Both the position numbers and the translations under genes were made by a program. This document shows, in pieces, positions 1-7,805 of a stretch of 20,602 nucleotides of DNA (the stretch's first letter is position 1; every line of letters starts with the position of its first letter). This DNA comes from an uncultured Eubacteriales bacterium (GTDB lineage Bacteria > Bacillota_A > Clostridia > Oscillospirales > Acutalibacteraceae): NCBI GenBank assembly GCA_934454005.1, contig CAKSGI010000015.1:1-20602 (forward strand), given 5' to 3'. Below the pieces are notes generated by a model. The model was not told where the DNA came from. It searched no databases and saw only the letters and a list, made by a program, of their open reading frames with translations.

Positions 1-684
1 GCAGAAATAGAAGGTGAAATGGGAGATTCTCATGTTGGCTTACAAGCAAGGCTTATGTCTCAGGCGTTAAGAAAATTAGCTGGAGCGATTTCTAAATCTA
101 ATTGTGTAGCTATATTTATTAACCAGTTACGTGAAAAAGTAGGTGTTATATATGGTAATCCTGAGGTTACGCCAGGTGGAAGAGCTTTAAAATTTTATTC
201 TTCTGTTAGAATTGATATAAGAAAAATTGAAACTTTAAAAAGTGGGGGAGAAGTTATAGGTTCTAGAACTAGAGCAAAAGTCGTAAAAAATAAAATATCT
301 CCTCCATTTCGTGAGGCGGAGTTCGATATAATGTATGGAAAGGGCATATCTAGAGAAGGAGAACTTCTAGATATAGCAGTTAAATTAGATGTTGTTAAAA
401 AAAGTGGGGCATGGTTCTCTTATAAAGAAGAAAGGCTTGGTCAGGGAAGAGATAACGTTAAAGAATTGTTAAAGTCTAATAAAGAACTGTCAGGTAAGAT
501 TGAATTTGAAGTTATGGAAAATATGGATAAGTTGTATTCAAAAACGTTAGCAAAACCTAAAGAAAAACCATCTGTTGGGAAACCATTGGAGGTTCCTGTT
601 GAAAATACTTCAAAGAAGGAAACAAAATCAACTGCTAAGAGAGGCACAGCAAAAGCAAGTATAGACATAACGGTGGATGATTAA
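1..684 (+). CDS. recA: RecA recombinase, C-terminal part (5' truncated by window edge)
   Basis: RecA coats single-stranded DNA, drives strand exchange and triggers LexA self-cleavage. The reading frame is open from base 1, so the gene enters from outside; 227 codons remain of a protein usually near 350. The visible part begins at the [20 protein letters not shown] segment and includes the loop-2 region [17 protein letters not shown] and the C-terminal domain with [16 protein letters not shown]. The Walker A motif and N-terminal polymerisation helix lie outside the window. The tail is long and Lys/Ser/Thr-rich before a short acidic end (DITVDD), as in many RecA proteins. Its stop overlaps the recX start by one base (TAATG), indicating translational coupling with its regulator. 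Identity is certain; the true start cannot be seen. Confidence 0.98.
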   Translation, partial: AEIEGEMGDSHVGLQARLMSQALRKLAGAISKSNCVAIFINQLREKVGVIYGNPEVTPGGRALKFYSSVRIDIRKIETLKSGGEVIGSRTRAKVVKNKISPPFREAEFDIMYGKGISREGELLDIAVKLDVVKKSGAWFSYKEERLGQGRDNVKELLKSNKELSGKIEFEVMENMDKLYSKTLAKPKEKPSVGKPLEVPVENTSKKETKSTAKRGTAKASIDITVDD

Positions 685-1286
685 TGATTATTACTGATGT
701 TAGACCTCAAAAAAAATCTATGGTAGCGATATATTTAGACGGGAAATTTGCATCTAATATAGACAGAGAAACTTTTCTTCTTAGTGGTTATAAGTTAGGG
801 TCATATATAGAAGATGAGGATTACTTTAAATTAGTTAGAGAATCTAATGATAGGCGAGCAAAAGAGAAAGCTCTTTACCTTATTGAACATAGAGATCATT
901 CAAGTAAGGAGCTTTTTGATAAAATAAGAAAAACTACAGATGCAGAATCTGCTAAGGCTGCAGTTAAAAAAATGCAAGAAGTTGGCCTTGTAGATGATGC
1001 TAATTTTGCTAAAAAATATGCGAGAGATTTATTTTATAGAAAAAAATATGCACCTAAAAGAGTTGAGTATGAGTTATTAAAGAAAGGAATAAACAAGGAT
1101 ATAATTCAAATTGTTATAGAAGAAATAGACGTAGACTCAAGAGAACAAATAATGCAATTGTTATTGGGAAAGTATAAAAATTGTTTAGGTGATGAGAAAA
1201 AATTAAAACGTACGATTGCCTCGTTACAGAGGTTAGGCCATAATTGGGATGACATTAAGTCTGCATTGAATGAAATTAGAGAGTAA
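684..1286 (+). CDS. recX: RecX, regulatory protein of RecA
   Basis: RecX binds RecA filaments and modulates their recombinase and coprotease activity. The 200-residue product has the family's helical three-repeat build: an N-terminal beta-rich stretch (IITDVRPQKKSMVAIYLDGK), then tandem helical modules marked by ALYLIEHRDHSSKELFDKI, VGLVDDANFAKKYARDLFYR and LGHNWDDIKSALNEI. The ATG lies in TAATG and shares one base with the recA stop, so no separate ribosome binding site is needed. Position directly behind recA is the common arrangement and supports the call. The length is within the usual range for Firmicute RecX. Nothing is odd in the sequence. Confidence 0.93.
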   Translation: MIITDVRPQKKSMVAIYLDGKFASNIDRETFLLSGYKLGSYIEDEDYFKLVRESNDRRAKEKALYLIEHRDHSSKELFDKIRKTTDAESAKAAVKKMQEVGLVDDANFAKKYARDLFYRKKYAPKRVEYELLKKGINKDIIQIVIEEIDVDSREQIMQLLLGKYKNCLGDEKKLKRTIASLQRLGHNWDDIKSALNEIRE

Positions 1287-1300
1287 TTTATAAAATGTGC

Positions 1301-1347
1301 ATGGAATGGGGGTAACTGGCATAAACTTTTAGTTTGTGTGTTTGAAT
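1301..1347 (+). other. G-rich leader with two overlapping micro-ORFs before rimO
   Basis: Between recX and rimO the sequence has an unusual run of five G (about 1308-1312) in an otherwise A+T-rich region. Two overlapping minimal frames start here: ATG at 1301 encodes MEWG, and ATG at 1306 encodes MGVTGINF and stops at 1330-1332. The rimO start has no clear Shine-Dalgarno sequence. Reinitiation from the second micro-ORF is possible but is inference only; neither micro-ORF has a convincing ribosome binding site of its own. Confidence 0.25.
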
Positions 1348-2676
1348 ATGACATATAATATTGGTTTATTAAGTCTTGGGTGTGAAAAAAATAGAGTTGA
1401 TGCTGAAATTTTGTTATTTAAACTCAAAGAATCTGGATATAATATTGTTTCAAGCGTAGAATTAGCGGATATTGTTATAGTTAATACTTGCGGTTTTATT
1501 GATGATGCAAAAAATGAAAGCATAGAAGAAATTTTATTAGTAGCAAAGTTAAAAAAATCTGGATTATTAAAGGGGATTATAGTGACAGGGTGTCTTGCAG
1601 AAAGGTATAAAGAGGAAGTTCTGAAAGAGATACCAGAAGTGGATGCAGTTATAGGTATAGGTGCTAATAACGATATAGTAAAAGTGGTTAAGAATGTTAT
1701 TAATGGAATAAAGACAGAAAGTTTTCCAGACAAGATTCTATTACCATTAAATGGTGATAGAATTCAAACAACCCCAAAGCAATATGCTTATTTAAAAATA
1801 GCTGATGGATGTGATAATAAATGTACTTATTGTGCGATTCCATTAATACGTGGAAAATATAGAAGTCGAAAGATAGAAGATATTTTAAATGAGGCCAAAT
1901 TATTAGCTAAAAATGGAGTAAAAGAATTGCTTATTATTGCCCAGGATACTACTAGATACGGGCAAGATATTTATAGAAAACTAGAATTACCACAACTTTT
2001 AAAAGAGCTTTGTAAAATAGATGGTATAGAATGGATTAGACTGCTTTACTGCTATCCAGATAGAATTACTGATGAATTAATAGAGGTTATTTCTTCTGAA
2101 AATAAAATTCTGAATTACATAGATATTCCGTTACAGCATTGTAATGGAAGAATTTTAGAACAAATGAATAGGAATGGCGATAGAAAAAGCCTTACTGAGC
2201 TGTTTAAAAAATTAAGAAAGAAAATACCGGGCGTAATTTTGAGGACAACATTTATTTGCGGGTTTCCAGGAGAAACAGAAGAGGAATTCAACGAATTAGC
2301 TGAATTTATTAAGGAAATAAGATTTGAACGAATGGGATGTTTTACATATTCTAAAGAGGAGGACACTCCTGCAGCAGAAATGGATAACCAGATTGATGAA
2401 GAAATTAAATTGAAAAGACAAGAAATTTTAATGAGAGAACAAATGAGTATTATGGAAGAAAATTCTAGAAATATGGTTGGAAAAGTTATAACGGTGTTGT
2501 TTGAGGGATATGATGATGAGTATGGTCTTTATTATGGTAGAGGCGTGGCAGATTCTCCAGATGTAGATGGTAGGGTATATTTTGGTACAAAAAAAGATAT
2601 ACCTAAAAATGGAGAATTTTTAAATATAAGGATAGACGATTTTGACAATTGTGATCTTATTGGTGAGATCGTATAA
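1348..2676 (+). CDS. rimO: RimO, ribosomal protein S12 methylthiotransferase (radical SAM)
   Basis: RimO adds a methylthio group to an aspartate of ribosomal protein S12, using two 4Fe-4S clusters and S-adenosylmethionine. The 442-residue product shows the N-terminal MTTase domain opening with IGLLSLGCEKNRVDAE and cluster cysteines C12, C48 (NTCGFID) and C82 (TGCLAER). The radical-SAM motif CDNKCTYC supplies C155, C159 and C162, and a C-terminal TRAM-like region follows (about 375-442). The SLGCEKNRVD signature and NTCGFI favour RimO over MiaB or MtaB. The frame also opens at GTG 1336 (four extra residues, MCLN); ATG 1348 is preferred because family members begin just before this strand, but neither start has a good ribosome binding site. 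It is followed 22 bases later by pgsA. Confidence 0.93.
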   Translation: MTYNIGLLSLGCEKNRVDAEILLFKLKESGYNIVSSVELADIVIVNTCGFIDDAKNESIEEILLVAKLKKSGLLKGIIVTGCLAERYKEEVLKEIPEVDAVIGIGANNDIVKVVKNVINGIKTESFPDKILLPLNGDRIQTTPKQYAYLKIADGCDNKCTYCAIPLIRGKYRSRKIEDILNEAKLLAKNGVKELLIIAQDTTRYGQDIYRKLELPQLLKELCKIDGIEWIRLLYCYPDRITDELIEVISSENKILNYIDIPLQHCNGRILEQMNRNGDRKSLTELFKKLRKKIPGVILRTTFICGFPGETEEEFNELAEFIKEIRFERMGCFTYSKEEDTPAAEMDNQIDEEIKLKRQEILMREQMSIMEENSRNMVGKVITVLFEGYDDEYGLYYGRGVADSPDVDGRVYFGTKKDIPKNGEFLNIRIDDFDNCDLIGEIV

Positions 2677-2698
2677 ATTTGTTTGGGAGGCAACCAAC

Positions 2699-3310
2699 AT
2701 GAATACACCTAATAAATTGACTGTTTTTAGAATTTGTTTGGTGCCATTTTTAATTTTATTTTTATTAACAAACTTTACTGTACATAGATTTATTATTGCG
2801 GAACTAATATTTATATTAGCATCATTAACGGATCACTTTGATGGAAAAATAGCGAGAAAAAACAATCTTATTACTGATTTTGGGAAATTTGCAGATCCAT
2901 TAGCAGATAAAATTTTGGTTTTTTCTGTTTTTATATGTTTTGTAGAGCTGGGTTTTGCTAATGCACTTGTGGTTATTATAATGATAATAAGGGAGTTTAT
3001 TGTTATATCGATAAGGCTAGCGGCTGTTGATAATGGAAAAGTTATTGCAGCAAATAGTTTGGGTAAAATAAAGACTGTGAGTCAAATAGTTTCAATTTTA
3101 GTTATACTATTTTTACAATATGTGTTAGAATTAATTAATTATAAAATTATTCCTATAGTTTTTTGGGATTCAAAAATAACATTTGGAGTTTTAGAATCTG
3201 CATTTAATTTTACAGGAAATTTGCTTTTATGGTTATCAGCTGTGCTTTCAATTGTATCTGGATGTAAGTATGTATGGGATAATAGAGAATTTATAAAGAA
3301 TACTAAATAA
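2699..3310 (+). CDS. pgsA: CDP-diacylglycerol--glycerol-3-phosphate 3-phosphatidyltransferase
   Basis: PgsA makes phosphatidylglycerol phosphate from CDP-diacylglycerol and glycerol 3-phosphate, the committed step to phosphatidylglycerol and cardiolipin, in the cytoplasmic membrane. The CDP-alcohol phosphotransferase signature is complete: D45-x2-D48-G-x2-A-R53-x8-G62-x3-D66-x3-D70. The protein starts MNTPNKLTVFRIC, typical of the family, and is largely hydrophobic with several membrane helices. The ATG at 2699 follows GGGAGG at 2685-2690 by eight bases, so the longer frame opening at 2642 is rejected. Length of 203 residues is slightly longer than usual because of an extra loop around 145-175. 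rimO-pgsA adjacency is common in Clostridia. Confidence 0.94.
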   Translation: MNTPNKLTVFRICLVPFLILFLLTNFTVHRFIIAELIFILASLTDHFDGKIARKNNLITDFGKFADPLADKILVFSVFICFVELGFANALVVIIMIIREFIVISIRLAAVDNGKVIAANSLGKIKTVSQIVSILVILFLQYVLELINYKIIPIVFWDSKITFGVLESAFNFTGNLLLWLSAVLSIVSGCKYVWDNREFIKNTK

Positions 3311-3360
3311 TCTAATTTAATATCAACTTTTGTTAATATTTTATATTATATAATAAGTGA

Positions 3361-3407
3361 TATTTTTAGTTTAATTATTCACCTAAAAATAGTAATTAAT
3401 ATTTTTA
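3361..3407 (+). other. Alternative inverted-repeat arms upstream of cysE
   Basis: TATTTTTAG at 3361-3369 is perfectly complementary to CTAAAAATA at 3383-3391, and the latter can instead pair with TATTTTTA at 3400-3407, just before the cysE ribosome binding site. The two stems are mutually exclusive. All arms are A+T-only except for one G/C pair, so chance is a serious alternative. The 113-base pgsA-cysE gap is too short for a full T-box leader, and I see no well-spaced promoter in it, although TATAAT occurs at 3349-3354. Confidence 0.3.
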
Positions 3408-3423
3408 TTTAGGGGGTGAGTGT

Positions 3424-4089
3424 ATGTTTAGTAGACTGAAATCAGAACTTGACTCTATTATGAGTAGAGATCCAGCAGCTAGATCTAGACTAGAAGTTTA
3501 CTTTTTATATTCTGGATTCAAGGCGGTTAAATCTTATAGGAAGGCTAATTGGTTTTTTAGGCACAATATGAAATTTATTGCAAGATTTATTTCACAAAGA
3601 AGTAGACATAAAACTGGAATAGAAATTCACCCTGGAGCAACAATTGGAAAGGGACTTTTTATAGATCACGGAATGGGTGTTGTAATAGGAGAAACTACTA
3701 TAATAGGAGATAACTGTACTATTTATCAAAATGTGACTTTGGGCGGAACAGGAAAAGATACAGGAAAACGTCATCCAACATTAGGAAACAATGTATTAAT
3801 TGGTGCTGGGGCAAAAGTTTTAGGTCCATTTAAAGTTGGAGATAATGCAAGGGTAGCTGCTGGAGCGGTGGTGTTAAAAGAAGTGCCACCGAATACTACT
3901 GCAGTAGGTGTTCCTGCAAGAATAGTCGGAGAGGATAAAGTAGAACCAGAATTACTGGATCAAATACATGTTTGTGATCCTGTGGCGCAAGATTTTATTA
4001 AACTTGAAGATCAAATGGTCAAAATTAATGAAATAATAAATACAATGAAAAAGAATATAAGAGGAGGAAAAGCGGATGAAAATTTATAA
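3424..4089 (+). CDS. cysE: Serine O-acetyltransferase
   Basis: CysE transfers acetyl from acetyl-CoA to L-serine, giving O-acetylserine, the carbon skeleton for cysteine. The 221-residue protein has a short helical N-terminal domain followed by a left-handed beta-helix of hexapeptide repeats (about 65-170). The catalytic Asp-His pair is in FIDHGMG (D81, H82), and substrate-binding HPGATIG and GGTGKDTGKRHP are intact. This shorter form lacks the longer N-terminus of enteric CysE, as is usual in Firmicutes. Start ATG follows an AGGGGGTGAG ribosome binding site. Its 3' end overlaps cysS by 14 bases, so cysteine synthesis and cysteinyl-tRNA charging are translated together, an arrangement also known from Bacillus (gltX-cysE-cysS). 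Confidence 0.95.
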   Translation: MFSRLKSELDSIMSRDPAARSRLEVYFLYSGFKAVKSYRKANWFFRHNMKFIARFISQRSRHKTGIEIHPGATIGKGLFIDHGMGVVIGETTIIGDNCTIYQNVTLGGTGKDTGKRHPTLGNNVLIGAGAKVLGPFKVGDNARVAAGAVVLKEVPPNTTAVGVPARIVGEDKVEPELLDQIHVCDPVAQDFIKLEDQMVKINEIINTMKKNIRGGKADENL

Positions 4090-5482
4090 TACAATGAGTA
4101 GAAAAAAAGAAGAATTAAAAACTATTATTCCTGGAGAAGTTAAAATATATGGTTGTGGTCCTACTGTGTATAATTTTATCCATATAGGAAATGCAAGACC
4201 TATTTGTGTTTTTGATACAATGAGGAGATATATGGAATATAAGGGACTTAAAGTTATTTATGTACAAAATTTTACAGATATTGATGATAAAATAATAAAA
4301 AGAGCAATAGAAGAAAAAAGTGACTATATTACAGTTTCTAGAAACTATATAAAGGAATATAAAAAGGATGCACATGGCCTTAATGTTAAAGAACCAACAA
4401 TTGCACCTCTAGCTACAGATAATATAGATTCTATGGTAGATATAATTTCAACTTTAATTGATAAAGGGTATGCGTATGAAGTAAATGGAGATGTTTATTT
4501 TAGGACTAGAAAGTTCAGAGAGTACGGTAAATTATCACATCAGCCGCTTGAGGATTTGGAAGCAGGAGCTAGAATTAATATTGGAGAACAGAAGGAAGAC
4601 CCAATGGATTTTGCTTTGTGGAAAGCTTCAAAAATTAATGAACCTTTTTGGGAAGTTCCATGGGGAAAAGGAAGACCTGGGTGGCACATAGAATGTTCAG
4701 CTATGGCTAGGAGATATCTTGGGAATACTATAGATATTCATTGTGGTGGTCAGGATTTGATTTTCCCTCATCATGAAAATGAAATTGCTCAAAGCGAATG
4801 TTGCAATGAAGTTCCGTTTGCTAATTATTGGATTCATAATGGATATATTAATGTTGATAATCAAAAAATGTCTAAATCTCTTAATAACTTTTTTACTGTT
4901 AGAGATGTGGCTGAAAAATATGGTTATGAACCAATTAGATATCTGATGATAGCCTCACATTATAGAAGTCCAATTAATTATAGTGTGGATATAATAGAAC
5001 AGTGTAAATCTGCTTTAGAAAGGCTTTATACTTGCAGAGACAATTTAAAGTTTAGTATTTCAAACACAGTTTTAGAAAAAAATGAAAATGACGATCAGTT
5101 AATTGATTCTATACTTGGATATAAAATTAGATTTATGAAGGCAATGGATGACGATTTAAACACTGCGGATGCATTATCTGTAATATTTGATTTAGTTAGA
5201 GATATTAATATAAATATAATATCATCAGGTAGTGTTTCTAAAAATGTTAAAAAAAGTGCACTAGATCTTTTTAATGAGCTTGTAGACGTGTTAGGATTGC
5301 TTTATAATGATAATAAAGAATCAAAATTAGATGATGAAATAAAAGACCTTATAGAAAAAAGAAATAAAGCAAGAAAGGAAAAAGATTGGGAAACAGCGGA
5401 TGCAATTAGAGATAAATTAAAAAAAATGAATGTAATTTTAGAAGATACACCTCAAGGAATTAAATGGACAATAAAAAAATGA
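4076..5482 (+). CDS. cysS: Cysteinyl-tRNA synthetase
   Basis: CysS is the class I aminoacyl-tRNA synthetase that attaches cysteine to its tRNA. The 468-residue product carries the HIGH-type motif HIGN (36-39) and KMSKS (264-268). The four zinc ligands that select the cysteine thiol appear at C27 (YGCGPTVY), C207 (HIECSAM), H232 and E236 (FPHHENE). The C-terminal helical and anticodon-binding region ends with RNKARKEKDWETADAIRDKL, characteristic of the family. GAGGAGG lies upstream of ATG 4076 inside the end of cysE. It is the last gene of the recA-to-cysS run, followed by a strong terminator. Identity is certain. Confidence 0.98.
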   Translation: MKIYNTMSRKKEELKTIIPGEVKIYGCGPTVYNFIHIGNARPICVFDTMRRYMEYKGLKVIYVQNFTDIDDKIIKRAIEEKSDYITVSRNYIKEYKKDAHGLNVKEPTIAPLATDNIDSMVDIISTLIDKGYAYEVNGDVYFRTRKFREYGKLSHQPLEDLEAGARINIGEQKEDPMDFALWKASKINEPFWEVPWGKGRPGWHIECSAMARRYLGNTIDIHCGGQDLIFPHHENEIAQSECCNEVPFANYWIHNGYINVDNQKMSKSLNNFFTVRDVAEKYGYEPIRYLMIASHYRSPINYSVDIIEQCKSALERLYTCRDNLKFSISNTVLEKNENDDQLIDSILGYKIRFMKAMDDDLNTADALSVIFDLVRDININIISSGSVSKNVKKSALDLFNELVDVLGLLYNDNKESKLDDEIKDLIEKRNKARKEKDWETADAIRDKLKKMNVILEDTPQGIKWTIKK

Positions 5483-5511
5483 GTTGATTTGCTGACATTT
5501 ATAAAATAATT

Positions 5512-5584
5512 AAAGACTAATCCATTTATAAAAAATCAATACCATTTTGTTTGTGGTTTTGATTTTTGTGGATTAGTCTTTTTT
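5512..5584. terminator. Strong, probably bidirectional intrinsic terminator
   Basis: A 13-bp perfect outer stem, AAAGACTAATCCA (5512-5524) with TGGATTAGTCTTT (5569-5581), encloses a second stem in which AAAAATCAA/TTGATTTTT and ACCA/TGGT pair around a short loop. On the plus strand it ends in six T (5579-5584) after cysS. On the minus strand it is followed by TTTAATTATTTT and lies directly behind the holin stop. It therefore serves two convergent transcription units. Confidence 0.9.
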
Positions 5585-5585
5585 G

Positions 5586-6020
5586 TTAAGGAGTTTTATT
5601 TTTATTATCTAATTCAGTAGTTATATTTTTCAGGAATTCTTCTATTTTGTTTTTGATCCTTTGAGGTACTGGTAGATTGCAACAAACCATATTTTTTAAT
5701 ATGCTTATAGATTCATATAACATGAAAACTAAAGAAAAAAATTCGCACAATCCTAATTCTTGGAATCCAAAAAGTTCTATATATTCATTTGGTATCATAA
5801 ATAATAAATTTATACGTATTATGCAATCAATGCACATTAAAAAGCCTACACATGCAAGCATGGCAACTTTTCTAATAGCTCCGTTGATTCCAATAGTAGA
5901 GTTGAACTTTTTTTCTTTTAACGCTCTTAATAGACCAAGAACAATATCAAACATCATAGAAATAGCAAGAATATTTACTATCGAATCATTGGCTAAACTT
6001 TCTATTACTTCATCTATCAT
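5586..6020 (-). CDS. Phage-type holin (toxin secretion/phage lysis holin family)
   Basis: Holins of this family (Phage_holin_4_1 type) form membrane lesions that let an endolysin without a signal peptide reach the wall. The 144-residue protein has about three hydrophobic segments (roughly 12-32, 47-72 and 87-108). Family-like features are DIVLGLLRALKEKKFNS, followed by the small-residue and basic stretch GINGAIRKVAM, and the C-terminal LYESISILKNM...LPVPQRIKNKI. A frame-internal GTG at 6029 lies inside AAGGTGATC, which is the ribosome binding site for ATG 6020, so ATG 6020 is chosen. The gene begins ten bases after the lysozyme stop and ends at the shared terminator. No phage structural or integrase genes are nearby. 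Actual pore formation is not provable from sequence. Confidence 0.82.
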   Translation of the reverse strand: MIDEVIESLANDSIVNILAISMMFDIVLGLLRALKEKKFNSTIGINGAIRKVAMLACVGFLMCIDCIIRINLLFMIPNEYIELFGFQELGLCEFFSLVFMLYESISILKNMVCCNLPVPQRIKNKIEEFLKNITTELDNKNKTP

Positions 6021-6030
6021 GTTGATCACC

Positions 6031-7008
6031 TTAATTCGGAATTTTTAAGGAATCGCCAGGATATATAGTGGTATCAGTAAGAAAGTTTAAATTCATAATT
6101 TCTTGATATCTGTTTCCATTCCCTAAATATTTTTCAGAGATATTCCAAAGTGTATCTCCGGATTTAACAGTATATATTGTATAATTGTCTGAGGAATTAT
6201 CGATTTTTGCTTTTGGGACGATTAAGATTTGACCTGAGTATATAATGTTTGGATCATCAATTCCATTTATACTGGCTAAATATTGATAAGAGATTCCGTA
6301 TTTTTTTGCAATTTCACTTAAGGTATCACCAGATTTAACAGTATAATATGTAATAGAATTGGAAGATTCATTATTTAAGGAGTTTTCATTATGATTATTA
6401 TTTTTGCAAATTTCTTTTGGCAAATCTCTATACATAATGTCCAGGTCTACATTGCTGCTTATGCCGTCAATTCTGCCGGAAGATGTGTATTGCCAAATAT
6501 CGCAGTTCATTTCTTTTATATTGTTGTATTGAGCAAGCCATAAAGTGTATCTGTTTGATAATTCATCCTTGTTCAAAAAATTATTGAACCAATTTAGATT
6601 AGCATAAACACCTGCCCAGTAACCTGCATTTTCAATTTCTGTACAAAAAGCAATGCACATATTAGTCATTGTTGATTTATCGTGATTATTTGAGATTGAA
6701 CTGTCTTCAATATCATAATAAATAGGTAGATCAAGCGATATATTTGCGGATTTCAAAATAGATAAACAATATTGAGCTTCTTGTTTTGCATTATATATGG
6801 ATTCAGCGTAGCTATAATGATAAATACCTACTTGTATTCCTGCGTTTTTAGCGTTTTTAATGTTTTGATAAAAGTATCTATCTACGTCTCCGCATTCGCT
6901 ATATCCCCATCCTGAGCGTATTATTGCAAAATCAATACCTGATTGTTTTACCAAATTCCAATCGATATTTCCCTGCCAAACGCTTACATCAATGCCCTTT
7001 TTGCTCAT
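6031..7008 (-). CDS. GH25 lysozyme (endolysin type) with two C-terminal LysM domains
   Basis: A muramidase of glycoside hydrolase family 25 that should cut the MurNAc-GlcNAc bond of peptidoglycan. The catalytic domain (about 5-195) starts with [13 protein letters not shown] (D7) and has the DxE catalytic pair in YYDIED (D99, E101), plus IWQY and NVDLD near its end. An Asn/Ser-rich linker (about 202-218) leads to two LysM domains, each opening with YTVKSGDTL (about 221-266 and 278-324), which bind glycan. There is no signal peptide, so export would depend on lysis or on the adjacent holin. AGGAGG precedes ATG 7008. Codons 2-6 are complementary to a leader sequence at 7044-7059 (separate entry). 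It lies downstream of a LiaF-like gene on the same strand. Confidence 0.93.
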   Translation of the reverse strand: MSKKGIDVSVWQGNIDWNLVKQSGIDFAIIRSGWGYSECGDVDRYFYQNIKNAKNAGIQVGIYHYSYAESIYNAKQEAQYCLSILKSANISLDLPIYYDIEDSSISNNHDKSTMTNMCIAFCTEIENAGYWAGVYANLNWFNNFLNKDELSNRYTLWLAQYNNIKEMNCDIWQYTSSGRIDGISSNVDLDIMYRDLPKEICKNNNHNENSLNNESSNSITYYTVKSGDTLSEIAKKYGISYQYLASINGIDDPNIIYSGQILIVPKAKIDNSSDNYTIYTVKSGDTLWNISEKYLGNGNRYQEIMNLNFLTDTTIYPGDSLKIPN

Positions 7009-7059
7009 TTATATACCTCCTAAAAATTAGTGTTTCATAATACAGCAAAAAAGGGCATT
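6991..7059 (-). promoter_or_regulatory. Inverted repeat enclosing the lysozyme ribosome binding site and start codon
   Basis: On the minus strand the leader AATGCCCTTTTTTGCT (7059 down to 7044) is complementary to AGCAAAAAGGGCATT (7005 down to 6991), which is codons 2-6 of the lysozyme. The pairing gives 15 base pairs with one bulged U. The 38-base loop contains the AGGAGG ribosome binding site, and its last three bases are the AUG, immediately against the stem. Such a fold would be expected to hinder initiation. The complementarity is seen in the sequence; a regulatory role is inference. Confidence 0.55.
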
Positions 7060-7080
7060 TTTTTGCACTGATTAGTGCAA
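7045..7080 (-). repeat. Two overlapping hairpins between LiaF-like and lysozyme genes
   Basis: Hairpin A pairs TTGCACT (7063-7069) with AGTGCAA (7074-7080) around a four-base loop. Hairpin B pairs GCAAAAAA (7045-7052) with TTTTTTGC (7059-7066) around GGGCAT. They share 7063-7066, so they exclude one another, and B also excludes the start-enclosing stem that uses 7044-7059. On the minus strand neither has a clean trailing U-tract, so I do not call a terminator; partial attenuation between the genes remains possible. Confidence 0.5.
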
Positions 7081-7087
7081 GTTTTAA

Positions 7088-7774
7088 TTATTTAATTTTT
7101 ATTTCTCCAAAAATCACATCTGAGTTTATATATATAGTTGGAAATTCATTTTTGAATGTATCAGATTTTTCATTAATAGTTTTGCCAAACATGTTTTTAC
7201 TAAAAATCTTAATATTTACATTTACAGGAGCAATAATGGTACAATTGCCAAATCTAGTTTTTGCATTTATATATACATCTTTATTGATAGATGAATCTTT
7301 AATATTAAGCGTTACTTCGCCGAATATTGATTTTAAGTTTGTTCCAATAAATTCTTCTCCTTTGGAATATATTTTTTCTTGCTTTCCAAAGATTACATTA
7401 TATTCGTTTTGGTTGTTAGGAAAATTAGGAATATTATTTTCTGAATTAGATTTTGGTGATTTAACTCCGTGCATTATGATTTTTATTCCAATTATTATTA
7501 TAGCGACTGCGAGTATAACTTTGAATAATATGTCATTAGGAATTATATCATATTGATTTAGAAGTAAAAGAATACCGATCGCCAGAAATAGCAGATTTAA
7601 AGTTTTATCTCCTTTATTAAATAATCCTATAATTGATGGAATTATAATGAATAATGTCCACCATCCATTAAAAAAAATATTTATACTGAATAGGTTAAAA
7701 TAGTTGCCAATCATAACAATGCCAATGGCTACTAAGCAACATCCTAATAGTATATTTGAGTATTTTTTGTTCAT
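7088..7774 (-). CDS. LiaF-like membrane protein (LiaF-TM N-terminus, FG-repeat C-terminal domain)
   Basis: The 228-residue protein has four predicted membrane segments (about 7-24, 34-52, 58-73, 82-101), a short Ser/Asn/Pro-rich linker, and a beta-rich soluble domain with five regularly spaced Phe-Gly turns: VIFGKQ, SIFGEV, TRFGNC, NMFGKT and VIFGEI. This architecture matches the LiaF/DUF5668 group. In Bacillus, LiaF restrains the LiaRS cell-envelope stress two-component system. No histidine kinase or response regulator lies nearby here, so a role as kinase inhibitor is not supported by context, and I give no gene symbol. AAAGGAG precedes the ATG, and the palindrome GAGAATTCTC (7775-7784) overlaps this ribosome binding site. 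It is the first gene of the minus-strand trio. Confidence 0.8.
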   Translation of the reverse strand: MNKKYSNILLGCCLVAIGIVMIGNYFNLFSINIFFNGWWTLFIIIPSIIGLFNKGDKTLNLLFLAIGILLLLNQYDIIPNDILFKVILAVAIIIIGIKIIMHGVKSPKSNSENNIPNFPNNQNEYNVIFGKQEKIYSKGEEFIGTNLKSIFGEVTLNIKDSSINKDVYINAKTRFGNCTIIAPVNVNIKIFSKNMFGKTINEKSDTFKNEFPTIYINSDVIFGEIKIK

Positions 7775-7805
7775 GAGAATTCTCCTTTACTAAATTTCTA
7801 CTTTA

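Noticed and set aside
1329..1733. A 134-codon minus-strand frame inside rimO
   Set aside because: Shadow of rimO, which is certain from its cluster cysteines.
3311..3423. T-box riboswitch in front of cysE-cysS
   Set aside because: The gap is about 113 bases, too short for a full T-box, and no specifier stem or TGGNACC-like bulge is visible.
5677..6048. A 123-codon plus-strand open frame opposite the holin
   Set aside because: Antisense shadow without a ribosome binding site or recognisable domain; the minus-strand holin has the family pattern.
5586..7008. Interpretation as a prophage
   Set aside because: Only lysis genes are present; no integrase, terminase, capsid or tail gene, and no attachment-site repeats were seen at the edges.
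7063..7080. Terminator for the LiaF-like gene
   Set aside because: The 7-bp stem is followed on the minus strand by an A-run rather than a T-run, so it does not qualify as an intrinsic terminator in that direction.
7152..7556. A 134-codon plus-strand open frame opposite the LiaF-like gene
   Set aside because: It is the antisense shadow of a gene with clear family features and a good ribosome binding site; hydrophobic composition reflects A+T-rich codons.
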